NCBI RefSeq assembly: GCF_002091475.1
Contig: NZ_BCTR01000003.1
Coordinates: forward strand, 39,928-103,927
From: Sphingomonas azotifigens NBRC 15497
GTDB taxonomy: Bacteria > Pseudomonadota > Alphaproteobacteria > Sphingomonadales > Sphingomonadaceae
Reading direction: 5' to 3'
DNA: 64,000 nt
Shown here: positions 28,432 to 37,201 of the stretch, in pieces
How the letters are laid out: each line of letters starts with the position of its first letter
Position numbering within the stretch: the first letter of the stretch is position 1
Notes under the pieces: model-generated
The model's database searches: none
Told to the model about the DNA's origin: nothing
Seen by the model: the letters and a program-made list of their open reading frames with translations, nothing else
Translations under genes and position numbers: made by a program

Positions 28432-29850
28432 ATGCGCATTCGGGCGCTTCCCCTGCTGCTGGCGGCCTCCGCCTGTTCGATGACGCCGAAGCTCAGCCTG
28501 CCGGCTGCGCCGGTAGCCGCTGCCTATCCTGCTGCCGATGGGGTGGAGGCGCTTCCCGCATGGCGCAGCATGTTCGGCGATCCGCGGCTGCAGCGGCTGA
28601 TCGAACTGGCGCTGGATTCCAATCGCGACCTGCGGATCGCGGCGCTGCATGCGGAGGCGGCGCGGGCCCAGGTGCGGATCCAGCACGCGCAGGCCTTGCC
28701 CGCAATCAATCTCGACGGCGGCTATACCCGCCAGCGACAGCCCGCCAGTGTCGCAGGGGCGGGCGTCGGCCTCGCGTCCGGCGCGGGCAGCGGCGCCAGC
28801 GGGTTCGAATTCGGCCAGTTCAGCGCACAGGCGGCGCTGACCAGCTTCGAGATCGACCTGTTCGGCCGGCTGCGCGCGCTGGATGCGGCGGCGTTCCACC
28901 GCTGGCTCGCCTCGGTCGCGGCGCGGCGGTCGGTGCGGCTGGCGGTGATCGGCGCCGTCGCCGACGCCTATTGGAACGAGCGGCTCGCCGACGAACAGCA
29001 GGCGCTGACCCGCGCGACGCTGGAGGATTGGCGCGCTTCGCTCGACATAACCCGGCGGCGCCACGCGGCCGGGCAAGCGAGCGGCGCCGATCTGGCGCAG
29101 GCCGAAGGGCAGGTGCGACAGGCGCAGGCCGATCTGGTGCAGCGCGAGCGCGAAGCGACGCAGGCGACGAACGCGCTGACGCTTGCGATAGGCGCACCGC
29201 CTCCGGCCGACCTGCCGCCGCCAAGCCCCTTGGCGGCGCAACCGATCCGCACCGGGCTCGCGGCGGGAACGCCATCGGACCTGCTCCTCCGGCGGCCCGA
29301 TATCGTCCAGGCCGAACAGGAATTGCGTGCCGCCAATGCCGATGTCGGCGCGGCGCGCGCGGCGTTCTTCCCGCGCATCTCGCTCACCGGTGCCTTCGGG
29401 TTCGCCAGCCTCGCGCTCGACCACCTCTTCCAGGGCGCCAACCGTTCCTGGTCCTATGCGCCCGCGATCAGCCTGCCGATCTTTCGGGGCGGTGAACTGC
29501 GCGGCACCCTCAACCTGGCGAGGCTCCGGACCTCGATCGCGGTGGCGACCTACGAGAAGGCGATCCAGACCGGCTTCCGCGAGGTCGCCGACGGGCTCGC
29601 CGCGCAGGCGACTTATGCCGCGCAGCTGACCGGGATGGATGCCGCGACGTCCCAGGCGGAGCGCCGCCTCCAGCTGGCCGATCTTGGCTATCGCGCTGGC
29701 CAGACCGGCCGCCTGGAGTTGCTTGATGCGCAACGGGCAACCTACGCGGCGCGGCAGGCGGCGCTCGTGGCCCGACGCGAGCAACTGGCGGCGGCCGCCG
29801 CGCTGTTCCGCGCGCTCGGCGGAGACCCCGAAACCGAAGGCGCCCGCTGA
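28432..29850 (+). CDS. NodT-family outer-membrane efflux lipoprotein (RND operon)
   Basis: This 472-aa TolC-like channel protein has a short lipoprotein signal (LLAASAC) and two OEP repeats. Motifs seen are LPAWRSMFGDPRLQRLIELAL, QAALTSFEIDLFGRLRAL, LLLRRPDIVQAEQELRAANA and SLPIFRGGELRG, all typical of NodT/OprM. It forms the outer-membrane exit duct for the RND pump. ATG 28432 is 2 nt after the pump stop and gives the lipobox. Its stop overlaps the start of a small ORF (TGATG). Confidence 0.93.
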   Translation: MRIRALPLLLAASACSMTPKLSLPAAPVAAAYPAADGVEALPAWRSMFGDPRLQRLIELALDSNRDLRIAALHAEAARAQVRIQHAQALPAINLDGGYTRQRQPASVAGAGVGLASGAGSGASGFEFGQFSAQAALTSFEIDLFGRLRALDAAAFHRWLASVAARRSVRLAVIGAVADAYWNERLADEQQALTRATLEDWRASLDITRRRHAAGQASGADLAQAEGQVRQAQADLVQREREATQATNALTLAIGAPPPADLPPPSPLAAQPIRTGLAAGTPSDLLLRRPDIVQAEQELRAANADVGAARAAFFPRISLTGAFGFASLALDHLFQGANRSWSYAPAISLPIFRGGELRGTLNLARLRTSIAVATYEKAIQTGFREVADGLAAQATYAAQLTGMDAATSQAERRLQLADLGYRAGQTGRLELLDAQRATYAARQAALVARREQLAAAAALFRALGGDPETEGAR

Positions 29851-30074
29851 TGCACGCACCCGTCGCCCCCAAGCCGGAGGCCGGTAAGGCGTGGATCGGC
29901 AATCGCTACGGGCTGCTGACCACCCAGTTGGTCGAGCGGCTTGCGATCCTGGCGGAGCGCTATGTGATCGCGCAAATCGGGCCGGCTGGCCGGGACGCCC
30001 GTGCCCATGTCGAGCACCGCGCGCTGCTCGATGCCTGGATCGGCGGGGACGCGGCAGCGTCGACGCCAGGGTGA
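29850..30074 (+). CDS. Small protein of unknown function, 74 aa
   Basis: I do not recognise this protein. ATG 29850 overlaps the stop of the efflux channel gene (TGATG), so translation may be coupled. The sequence is soluble and mildly amphipathic (LLTTQLVERLAILAERYVI) with no signal peptide or Cys. It is followed at 75 nt by the convergent pyruvate oxidase gene. It could be a real accessory small protein or a chance open frame; the coupled start is the main support. Confidence 0.45.
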   Translation: MHAPVAPKPEAGKAWIGNRYGLLTTQLVERLAILAERYVIAQIGPAGRDARAHVEHRALLDAWIGGDAAASTPG

Positions 30075-30148
30075 CGCAGCGCGAACGAGGCCGCTGCGCC
30101 CGTCCGCCCGGTGGCGTTGGACGCAGAGAGCCCCGTTCTCGGCGAAGG

Positions 30149-31870
30149 TCAGAGCCGCAGGTTGGTGCGGGCGAGGTCGACCAGTTCGCCAGCGCGGCCG
30201 TCGAGCACCGCGCGCAGCGTGAACAGCCCGAACTTGTGGACCTCTTCCAACGTGATCGTCGGCGGCATGATCAGCTCCTGGCGAGCGCTGACCACGTCGA
30301 GCAGGGCGGGGCCGTCATGGGCGAGCAGCGCCTGCACCGCCGCGCGTAGCTCTTGCGGGCGTTCGACGCGGATGCCCTTCACGCCCATCGCCTCGGCCAT
30401 CGCCGCGAAGCTCGGGTTGGTGAGGCCGACGCCTTCGGGGAGGAAGCCCTGGGCGCGCATCTCGAGCTCGACAAAGCCGAGCGTGCCGTTGTTCAGCACC
30501 ACCACCTTCACCGGCAGCCCGGTCTGGATCAGCGTGACGAACTCGCCCATCATCATCGCAAAGCCGCCATCGCCCGAGAAGGAGATGACCTGCCGCCCGG
30601 GATAGGTCGCCTGCGCGCCGATCGCCTGCGGCATGGCGTTGGCCATCGAGCCATGGTTGAACGAGCCGATCAGCCGCCGCTTGCCGTTCATCGCCAGATA
30701 GCGCGCCGACCAGGCGACCGGCGTGCCGACGTCGCAGGTGAAGATCGCGTCGTCCGCCGCTTCCTCGCTAAGCACGCGGGCGAGATATTGCGGATGGATC
30801 TTGGGGGTGTCGGGTCCGCTTTCGGCGAGCGCATCCAGCTGCGCCCGCGCCGCGCGGTAATCGGCAAGCGCCGCCTCGAGATGGTCCGAATTCGCCTTCT
30901 CCGCGATATGCGGCAGGAGCGCGTCGAGCGTGTCCTTCACCGTGCCGATCACGCCCAGCTCGACTGGCGCGCGGTTGCCCAGCGCCTCGGGTCGCAAATC
31001 GACCTGGAGGATGCGCGCATCCTTGGGATAGAATTGCCGGTAGGGGAAGTCGGTGCCGAGCAGCAGCAGCGTGTCGCAGGACAGCATCGCCTTGTAGCCC
31101 GAGGCGAAGCCGATCAGCCCGGTCATCCCGACATCATAGGGATTGTCATATTCGATGAAGGTCTTGCCGCGCAGCGTGTGGACGATCGGCGCCTGCAGCT
31201 TGCGCGCGAGCGCGACCACCTCGGCATGCGCGCCCTCGCAGCCCGCGCCGCAGAGCATCGTCACCCGGCTGCCGCTGTTGAGCAGGTCGGCGAGGCGCTG
31301 CAGATCCGCGTCGGCGGGCCGAACGACGGGTCTGGGCGGCACCAGCATCCCCGGCACGTCGTGATCCAGCGCCTGCAGCGCGATGTCGCCGGGGAGGACG
31401 ACGACCGCGACGCCGCGCTTGGCGACCGCGACGCGGATCGCGCGCAGCAGCACCTGGGGGAGCTGCGCGGGGTGCGAGACCAGCTCGACATAATGGCTGC
31501 AGTCCTTGAACAGGGTCTGCGGATGGGTTTCCTGAAAATAGTCGATGCCGATCTCGCTGCTCGGGATATGCGCGGCGATGGCGAGCACCGGCGCGCCGCT
31601 GCGGTGGGCGTCGAACAGCCCGTTGATCAGATGGAGATTGCCCGGGCCGCAGCTGCCCGCGCACACCGCGAGTTCCCCGGTCAGCTGCGCCTCGGCGGCG
31701 GCGGAGAAGGCGCCGCCTTCCTCGTTGCGGACATGCACCCATTCGATCGTGCCTTGCCGCCGCAGCGAGTCGGTGAAGCCGTTGAGGCTATCTCCAACCA
31801 CGCCGTAGATGCGCTTCACCCCGGCCTGGGTGAGCACGTCCGTCATATAGTCCGCCGCCGTCTTGCCCAT
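30149..31870 (-). CDS. poxB: Pyruvate dehydrogenase (quinone)/pyruvate oxidase
   Basis: This 573-aa thiamine-diphosphate enzyme is the length of PoxB. It would decarboxylate pyruvate to acetate and CO2, passing electrons through FAD to ubiquinone. The N-terminal Pyr domain has the catalytic Glu in [17 protein letters not shown] (residues 50-51) and [17 protein letters not shown] central FAD-binding region carries [14 protein letters not shown]. The C-terminal PP domain has the metal/ThDP motif [12 protein letters not shown] ending in LNNGTLG. The start ATG 31870 is followed by MGKTAADYM, normal for the family. It lies 36 nt downstream of an acetoacetate-decarboxylase-like gene on the same strand, so the two probably form an operon. 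A related acetolactate synthase-type enzyme is less likely given the PoxB-like motifs. Confidence 0.9.
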   Translation of the reverse strand: MGKTAADYMTDVLTQAGVKRIYGVVGDSLNGFTDSLRRQGTIEWVHVRNEEGGAFSAAAEAQLTGELAVCAGSCGPGNLHLINGLFDAHRSGAPVLAIAAHIPSSEIGIDYFQETHPQTLFKDCSHYVELVSHPAQLPQVLLRAIRVAVAKRGVAVVVLPGDIALQALDHDVPGMLVPPRPVVRPADADLQRLADLLNSGSRVTMLCGAGCEGAHAEVVALARKLQAPIVHTLRGKTFIEYDNPYDVGMTGLIGFASGYKAMLSCDTLLLLGTDFPYRQFYPKDARILQVDLRPEALGNRAPVELGVIGTVKDTLDALLPHIAEKANSDHLEAALADYRAARAQLDALAESGPDTPKIHPQYLARVLSEEAADDAIFTCDVGTPVAWSARYLAMNGKRRLIGSFNHGSMANAMPQAIGAQATYPGRQVISFSGDGGFAMMMGEFVTLIQTGLPVKVVVLNNGTLGFVELEMRAQGFLPEGVGLTNPSFAAMAEAMGVKGIRVERPQELRAAVQALLAHDGPALLDVVSARQELIMPPTITLEEVHKFGLFTLRAVLDGRAGELVDLARTNLRL

Positions 31871-31906
31871 GTGCGATCCTTTCTGTGGGTTTGTCGGGAA
31901 CGCCGC

Positions 31907-32707
31907 TCAGGCGTTGTAGTCGCGCAGGATCTTGAGGTCGGTGACCGTATAGGCCATGCCGAAGCGGAAGCCGCGGCCGATGCGCAGCGGCGCCAGCCGG
32001 TGCATTTCCTCGCCGGCGACTTCCGGGATCGAAAGCTCGGCCGAGCCGGTCCACAGGTTGACGATCGCGGCGTCGTCGGTGACCGACAGCACCAGCTCGT
32101 TCACCGGCGCCTTGGCGTCCGGAGCGCCGGCGAGCTGCGGGAAATAACGGCGCATCACGGTCGGGCGGTTGAACACGGTGGTGGGATCCGCCACCGGTTC
32201 CTCCAGCTGGACGCGCGCGGTGCCGAGCCGTTCGCCATGGGCCGAGATGCTGGCGCCGAAGCGGCTGCCGGGCGCGAGCGGCGCTGCGGCCGGGCCTGGG
32301 GCGGCAAAGCTACGGGTCTGGAACACCGAGGCCAGCCGCTTGGGGAAGCCCTGGGCCCAGCCACGCGCGATCGCCGAGTCATTGTCGACGAAGATGAAGG
32401 GGCAGTAATTGATCGGCATGCCTTCGAAGCGCGCCTCGATCAGCAGGAATGCCTCGCGATACTGGTAGCGGGCGGGATCGGTGAGCTCGTCGTTCGAGGC
32501 GGTGAACTGCCAGTCGAGAAACGAGAACATCGCGCGGCCATTCGACTCCGCGTCCAGCTCGACGCCGTCCGGCAGGAACTCGGCCAGCGCTGCGGGGTCC
32601 GCCCAATATTCGACCGCCATGCAGTCGCTCGAATAATACCATGGCGGCGTGCTGACGAGGGAGGACTGTCCGGTGGGCGTCAGCGGGACCGTGAAGCCTT
32701 TCAGCAT
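31907..32707 (-). CDS. Acetoacetate decarboxylase-family protein
   Basis: This 266-aa protein has the ADC-family fold signature: PPWYYSSDCMAVEYWADP and LPDGVELDAESNGRA near the N-terminus. The core motif REAFLLIEARFEGMPINYCPFIFVD and GWAQGFPKRLASV follow, the latter including the region where the Schiff-base Lys lies in true acetoacetate decarboxylases. Several ADC-like families act on other substrates, so the reaction is uncertain. ATG 32707 is preceded by AAAGG at a good distance; an in-frame ATG 27 nt upstream is possible. It lies directly upstream of poxB, suggesting joint work on short keto acids. Confidence 0.85.
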   Translation of the reverse strand: MLKGFTVPLTPTGQSSLVSTPPWYYSSDCMAVEYWADPAALAEFLPDGVELDAESNGRAMFSFLDWQFTASNDELTDPARYQYREAFLLIEARFEGMPINYCPFIFVDNDSAIARGWAQGFPKRLASVFQTRSFAAPGPAAAPLAPGSRFGASISAHGERLGTARVQLEEPVADPTTVFNRPTVMRRYFPQLAGAPDAKAPVNELVLSVTDDAAIVNLWTGSAELSIPEVAGEEMHRLAPLRIGRGFRFGMAYTVTDLKILRDYNA

Positions 32708-32870
32708 CGAGAATACCTTTCGTTGCAAAGCCATTTTGGGCGTTGAAGACAATGGGTACGGCCGCATTGCTGATGCGTGCCGCGGGCCTTCCCGCCGACC
32801 GCCGGAGATCTAGCGCGGGCCCAGCGCGCGCTGGAATCACACTTCTGTATGTGGTCGCCCGAACGGAAGG

Positions 32871-34256
32871 CTATCGGGGCGGCGCGGTGGTCTGTTCGGA
32901 CCATCCGCCGCCGAGCGCCTGGTAGAGCGACACGGCGGCGGTCAGTCGCTGGGCACGCAGCTGGACCACGGACAGGTCGGTGCCGAGCAGGGTGCGTTCG
33001 GCATCGATCTGGTCGAGATAGGGGGCATAGCCTTCGCGGTAGCGCTTGGTCGCCAGCGTCAGCAGCGCCTGGGTGGAGGTGCGCTCGCGCAGCAGCAGTG
33101 CCTCCTGGCTTTGGGTCTTGTCGATCGCGGCCAATGCGTCCTCGACCTCGCGGAAGGCCCGCAGCGCGGCGGCGCGATAGGCGAAGGCTGCCTCGTCGCG
33201 CTGGGCGGCGGCGCCGCGCTGCTGCGCGCGCAGCCGTCCGCCGTCGAACAACTGCTGGAACACCGATCCGCCGAGCGAAAACACCGCGATCGGATTGTTG
33301 AGCAGCAGCGACGAGGCGACATAGCCGCCGTCGCCGTTCAGCCGGACGCCCGGCAGGAAGGCCGCGCGCGCGGAATCCAGCGACCGGTCGGCGGCGACCA
33401 GCTGCTGTTCGGCGGCGGCGATATCCGGCCGTCGCCGCAACAGCGTGGCCGGCAGCATGGGGGCGGGGCCCGGCAGCGCGAGCGATTCCAGCGGGGCACC
33501 GCGCGGGATGGCGCCGGGCGTCGTGCCGAGCAGCAGCGACAGGCCGTCCTCCTGCTGGCGGATCGCCAGTTCGGTGGCGGGGATCAGTTGCGCGGTTTCA
33601 TCGCGCTGGGCCTCGGCCTGGCGCAGCTCGAGCGCGGTCGAATAGCCGGCATCGCTGCGCCGTCGGGCGAGGCGCAGCGCGTCTTCCCGCGCGGCGAGCG
33701 TCGCCTTGAGCACGGCGAGCCGGGCATCGAGCGCGCGTAGCTGGATATAGCCCGATGCGGCCGAAGCGGCGACGGCGAGCCGCACGCTCTCGCGGGCATC
33801 CTCGCTGGCGAGCAGCGCCGCGCGGGCGGCGGCCGAGGCGGTGCGGAGCCGTCCGAACAGGTCGAGATCATAGGCGACGCTCGCCTGGCCCTGGCCGGCC
33901 CAGGCCTCCACCGCCTGGCCGAACGGATTGACATAGCGCTCGCGGACGCCGCCGCCGGCGAGGGAGACGTTCGGCAGCTGTTGCGCGGTGGCGAGCCGCA
34001 GGCGGGCACGGGCTTCCTCCACGCGCACCGCCGCGGTAGCGACATCGGTGTTGTTGGCCAGTGCTTGCCGGACGATGTCGCTGAGCACGGGATCGCCGAA
34101 GCTGGCCCACCATTGCGGATCGACCTGCTCCGTCGCGGTCGGATTGCCGTCGCGCCAGCCGGCCGGCGCGGTGATGCCGGCGGCCTGGGGCGGCTGCGGG
34201 CGGGGCCCCGCACAGGCGCCGGCGGCAAGTGCCAGCAGCAGCGGCCAGCGCTTCAC
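32871..34256 (-). CDS. NodT-family outer-membrane efflux lipoprotein (Emr operon)
   Basis: This 461-aa TolC-type channel has a lipoprotein signal (LLLALAAGAC) and the motifs DPQWWASFGDPVLSDIVRQAL, VAYDLDLFGRLRTA, LLRRRPDIAAAEQQLVAAD and SVFQQLFDGGRLRAQQRG. GTG 34256 overlaps the adaptor gene stop by 4 nt (GTGA). The upstream extension lacks any signal and reads into the adaptor. It serves as outer-membrane exit for the EmrA/EmrB-type pair in the same operon. It is distinct from the RND-operon channel at 28432. Confidence 0.92.
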   Translation of the reverse strand: MKRWPLLLALAAGACAGPRPQPPQAAGITAPAGWRDGNPTATEQVDPQWWASFGDPVLSDIVRQALANNTDVATAAVRVEEARARLRLATAQQLPNVSLAGGGVRERYVNPFGQAVEAWAGQGQASVAYDLDLFGRLRTASAAARAALLASEDARESVRLAVAASAASGYIQLRALDARLAVLKATLAAREDALRLARRRSDAGYSTALELRQAEAQRDETAQLIPATELAIRQQEDGLSLLLGTTPGAIPRGAPLESLALPGPAPMLPATLLRRRPDIAAAEQQLVAADRSLDSARAAFLPGVRLNGDGGYVASSLLLNNPIAVFSLGGSVFQQLFDGGRLRAQQRGAAAQRDEAAFAYRAAALRAFREVEDALAAIDKTQSQEALLLRERTSTQALLTLATKRYREGYAPYLDQIDAERTLLGTDLSVVQLRAQRLTAAVSLYQALGGGWSEQTTAPPR

Positions 34257-35347
34257 CGGAGGGTCTCCACATGGGTCTCGACCGACATGCCCGGCCGCAG
34301 CCGTGCCGCCAGCGCCTGCCCGGCATCGACCTGGATCAGCACGCCGATCCGCTGCGGCACCTTGACGAAATTGCCGGTGGCGTTGTCGGGCTTGAGTACC
34401 GCGAATTCGGAACCGGTGCCCGGTGCGAGCAGCGCGACATGGCCGGTCAGCCTTGCGCCGCCGAGCGCATCGACGCGGATGTTCACCGGCTGGCCGATGG
34501 CGATGCGGCTGATCTGGTCTTCCTTGTAGTTGGCGATGATCCAATGGTCGTTGGGCACCAGCGAGAAGAGCTGGGTGCCGTTGGTGACGAACTGGCCGAG
34601 GCGCACGCCGATCTCGCCGACCTGCCCGTCATCGGGCGCGCGGATCACGGTGTGCTCCAGATCGATCTGCGCCAGCCGCAGCGCGGCGCGGGCCGCCTCC
34701 ACCTGCGCCACCAGGCCGCCACGGCCGACATCGACGGTACGGACATTCTCCTGCGCGACATTGCCGGCCGCCCGGCTCTGCTCGACACCCGCGGTGGCGG
34801 CTTTCAGCGCGGCGAGGGTCTGGTCATATTCGCGGCGCGAGATCGATCCGTCCTTCACCAGGTCTTCGGCGCGGCGCATGTCGGCACGGGCCTTTTGCAG
34901 CTGGGCCTGGGCGCTGCCGAGCCCGGCCGCCTGGGCGCTTACGTCGGCGGTGCGCGCGGCATGCGCCTGGCGGCTGTTGGCGAGCGCGGCTTCCTGCGCG
35001 TCGAGATTGGCCTGGGCCTGGGCGACGCGGGCGCGGTAAATGGCATCGTCGACCTGGACGAGGACCTGGCCCTTACGTACCTGCTGATAGTCGCGGACGA
35101 GGACGGCGCTGACATAGCCGCTGACCTGCGGGGCGATCACGGTGGTGCGGCCGCGGACATAGGCATTGTCGGTCACTTCGCCGCTGCGGAAGGGCGGCAG
35201 CTGCCACGCATAGAGCACGGCGCAGGCGGCGAGCAGCGCGGCGAGCAGCAGCAGCGCGACGACCAGCGGCCCGCGACGGGCGGGGTGCCAGGTGGCCGGC
35301 GGTGGCGGCGTGCCTTCGGCGTCCGCGGTGGCGGTGGCGGCGTTCAT
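34253..35347 (-). CDS. EmrA/HlyD-family membrane-fusion protein
   Basis: This 364-aa periplasmic adaptor has a single N-terminal membrane helix at about residues 27-48. It continues with TDNAYVRGRTTVIAPQVSGYV and VRKGQVLVQVDDAIYRARVAQAQANLDAQ, classic EmrA biotinyl-lipoyl-like and coiled-coil segments. The distal half ends with HTVIRAPDDGQVGEIGVRLGQFV. ATG 35347 overlaps the MFS transporter stop by 4 nt (ATGA), so the three genes of this operon are translationally coupled. Together with the MFS protein and NodT channel it makes a tripartite drug exporter. Confidence 0.93.
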   Translation of the reverse strand: MNAATATADAEGTPPPPATWHPARRGPLVVALLLLAALLAACAVLYAWQLPPFRSGEVTDNAYVRGRTTVIAPQVSGYVSAVLVRDYQQVRKGQVLVQVDDAIYRARVAQAQANLDAQEAALANSRQAHAARTADVSAQAAGLGSAQAQLQKARADMRRAEDLVKDGSISRREYDQTLAALKAATAGVEQSRAAGNVAQENVRTVDVGRGGLVAQVEAARAALRLAQIDLEHTVIRAPDDGQVGEIGVRLGQFVTNGTQLFSLVPNDHWIIANYKEDQISRIAIGQPVNIRVDALGGARLTGHVALLAPGTGSEFAVLKPDNATGNFVKVPQRIGVLIQVDAGQALAARLRPGMSVETHVETLR

Positions 35348-36990
35348 GAACGAGCTCCCAACTGCGCCGATCGGCGCTCCCTGAAATTTTGGCGAAGCAG
35401 GCCGGCGGCGATCACTGCGGCCCCGACGAGCGCGACCAGCATCACCAGCGTGAAGGCATCGAGGAAACCGAGCACCGCCGCCTGCCGGCCGACCGCCTGG
35501 CCCAGCCGGCCGGCGCCCTGCGCGGCGAGCGCGCCGGGATCCTGCAGCGTGCCGGCGAGCGCATGGCTGCCCTGGGCGATCCGGTCGGTGATGCTGGGGT
35601 CGCCGGTGCGCATTCCCTCCATCAGCGCCGCCGCGTGCGTCTTGGTGCGCGCGACCTGATAGGTACTGAGCAGCGCCGACCCGACCAGACCGCCGATGTT
35701 CTGGCTGACGCTGAACAGCACGACCAGGCTGATCAGATAGTCGGGCCCGCGCCGCAGCATCGCCGCGGCGCCGAACATCAGGGTCGGCCCGATGAACAGG
35801 GTGGTGCCGAAGGCGATCAGCGTCTGGCTGAAGATCAGTTCGCCGGGCCGGGTAAGGTCGTTCGATCCGGCATCGAGCCACGCCCCATAGGCGATCACCA
35901 GCGCGGCGACGAGCACCTGATAGGGGATCCGCCGCTCCGAGGCGGTGACGACGGCGACAACGATGCCGGCGAGTTCGCCGAGCACGATGCAGCCATAGAG
36001 GAGATGATATTGGTCGTTGCTCAGTCCCGCGCTGCCGAGCAGGCCGACCGCGCCGAACGACTGCTCCGCCAGTGCCAGCCGCATGATGACTGCGACCGCG
36101 GCGAAGCGGAGGATGGTTCCCGTGCCGAACCATTGCAGCCGCAGCATCGGAACGCGTCGCACCCGCTCGATCGACAGCGCGGCGGCGTAGAGCAGCGGCG
36201 CCGCGGCGAGGGTCAGCCCCAGCCAGGGCGTGTCGTGCCACCACAGCAGGCGACCTTCCGACAGGGTGATGCACAGCAGCAGGTTGGCGCCGAGCATCAG
36301 CCCATAGGTGAGCAGGTCGGTGCCGCTGAACATCTTCACGCGGATGGTCGGCGGCAGCGGGCAGGCGAAGACGATGACCAGCGCGAACAGCGCGATCGCC
36401 AGCTGGATCATCGCGAAGGCGGGCCATCCGCCCTGCGCCAGCACGTCCACCGGCACCAGCCGCGCCAGCGGTGTGGCGAACTGGACCGTGCCGATCCCGA
36501 TGATCAGCCCGGCGGGCTTCACCCGATCGGGTAGCGCCTGCATCGCGTAATAGACGCACAAGGTGGTCAGCGAGGCGGCCGCGGTGCCGGACACGCCGCT
36601 CAGCAGGATCGCGGTAGTGGTGCCCGGCGCGAAGAAGACGAGCAGCGCTGCGATCGCGTAGGACAGCATCATGACGCGGGTGAGCGCCGGGATGCCGAAC
36701 TGCGCGCGTGCCTTGACCAGGACGAGATTGGCCGCCGCGTTGCAGCCGACATACACGCCGGGCAGCAGCGCCGTCGTCGTCAGGTCGTCGCCGCCGGCGC
36801 CGGCGAGCACCGACTGGTTGGCGCTGAGGATGCCGTTGCCGAGGTTGATCACGCAGCCGAGCGCGACGGCGGACAGGAAATAGGCGAGCCGCCGCCGCGT
36901 CGTGTGCTGCGGCGCATAGGGCGAGCCGGGAAACGGTGGGGGTGTACCCAGCGCCGCCGCGTCGGCGGGAGCGCCCGCGGTCACCGCCAT
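35344..36990 (-). CDS. MFS multidrug exporter, EmrB/DHA2 family
   Basis: This 548-aa protein has about 14 hydrophobic segments, the DHA2 topology. It begins the three-gene efflux operon. ATG 36990 (MAVTAGAPADAAAL) leaves a short cytoplasmic tail before helix 1 (LAYFLSAVALGCVINLGNGI). Open frame upstream of it is Arg/Pro-rich and unlike this family. Features include LVVLFSVSQNIGGLVGSALLSTYQ and the terminal helix FTLVMLVALVGAAVIAAGLL. Likely substrates are hydrophobic toxins or antibiotics. No regulator is adjacent; the 211-nt upstream gap must hold its promoter. Confidence 0.92.
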   Translation of the reverse strand: MAVTAGAPADAAALGTPPPFPGSPYAPQHTTRRRLAYFLSAVALGCVINLGNGILSANQSVLAGAGGDDLTTTALLPGVYVGCNAAANLVLVKARAQFGIPALTRVMMLSYAIAALLVFFAPGTTTAILLSGVSGTAAASLTTLCVYYAMQALPDRVKPAGLIIGIGTVQFATPLARLVPVDVLAQGGWPAFAMIQLAIALFALVIVFACPLPPTIRVKMFSGTDLLTYGLMLGANLLLCITLSEGRLLWWHDTPWLGLTLAAAPLLYAAALSIERVRRVPMLRLQWFGTGTILRFAAVAVIMRLALAEQSFGAVGLLGSAGLSNDQYHLLYGCIVLGELAGIVVAVVTASERRIPYQVLVAALVIAYGAWLDAGSNDLTRPGELIFSQTLIAFGTTLFIGPTLMFGAAAMLRRGPDYLISLVVLFSVSQNIGGLVGSALLSTYQVARTKTHAAALMEGMRTGDPSITDRIAQGSHALAGTLQDPGALAAQGAGRLGQAVGRQAAVLGFLDAFTLVMLVALVGAAVIAAGLLRQNFRERRSAQLGARS

Positions 36991-37201
36991 GGCGATACCG
37001 CCATGGCTGGACGGTCGCAGCCCCATCCGGGAAGCGCGATGCGGTACTTCAAGCGGCGATCTCCGACATGTGCACGGTGCTGAGGATGGCGGATCGCGGA
37101 TGGGCCCGGAATCATACAGAGGTTTCGATTGCGCACCGGTCGAACGAGGCCGGTCGGGCTGGACGCGATGCGGCGCGCCCAACCCGGCCGACGGATGCGC
37201 C

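Noticed and set aside
32821..32834. CCAGCGCGCGCTGG palindrome upstream of the acetoacetate-decarboxylase-like gene
   Set aside because: Perfect but made of GC dinucleotides common in this genome, beyond the stop of the efflux channel gene; no T-tract or second copy supports a function.
37083..37201. Open frames crossing the gap between the MFS exporter and aldehyde dehydrogenase
   Set aside because: They are continuations of shadow frames; the region is best read as the efflux operon promoter, without a clear element.
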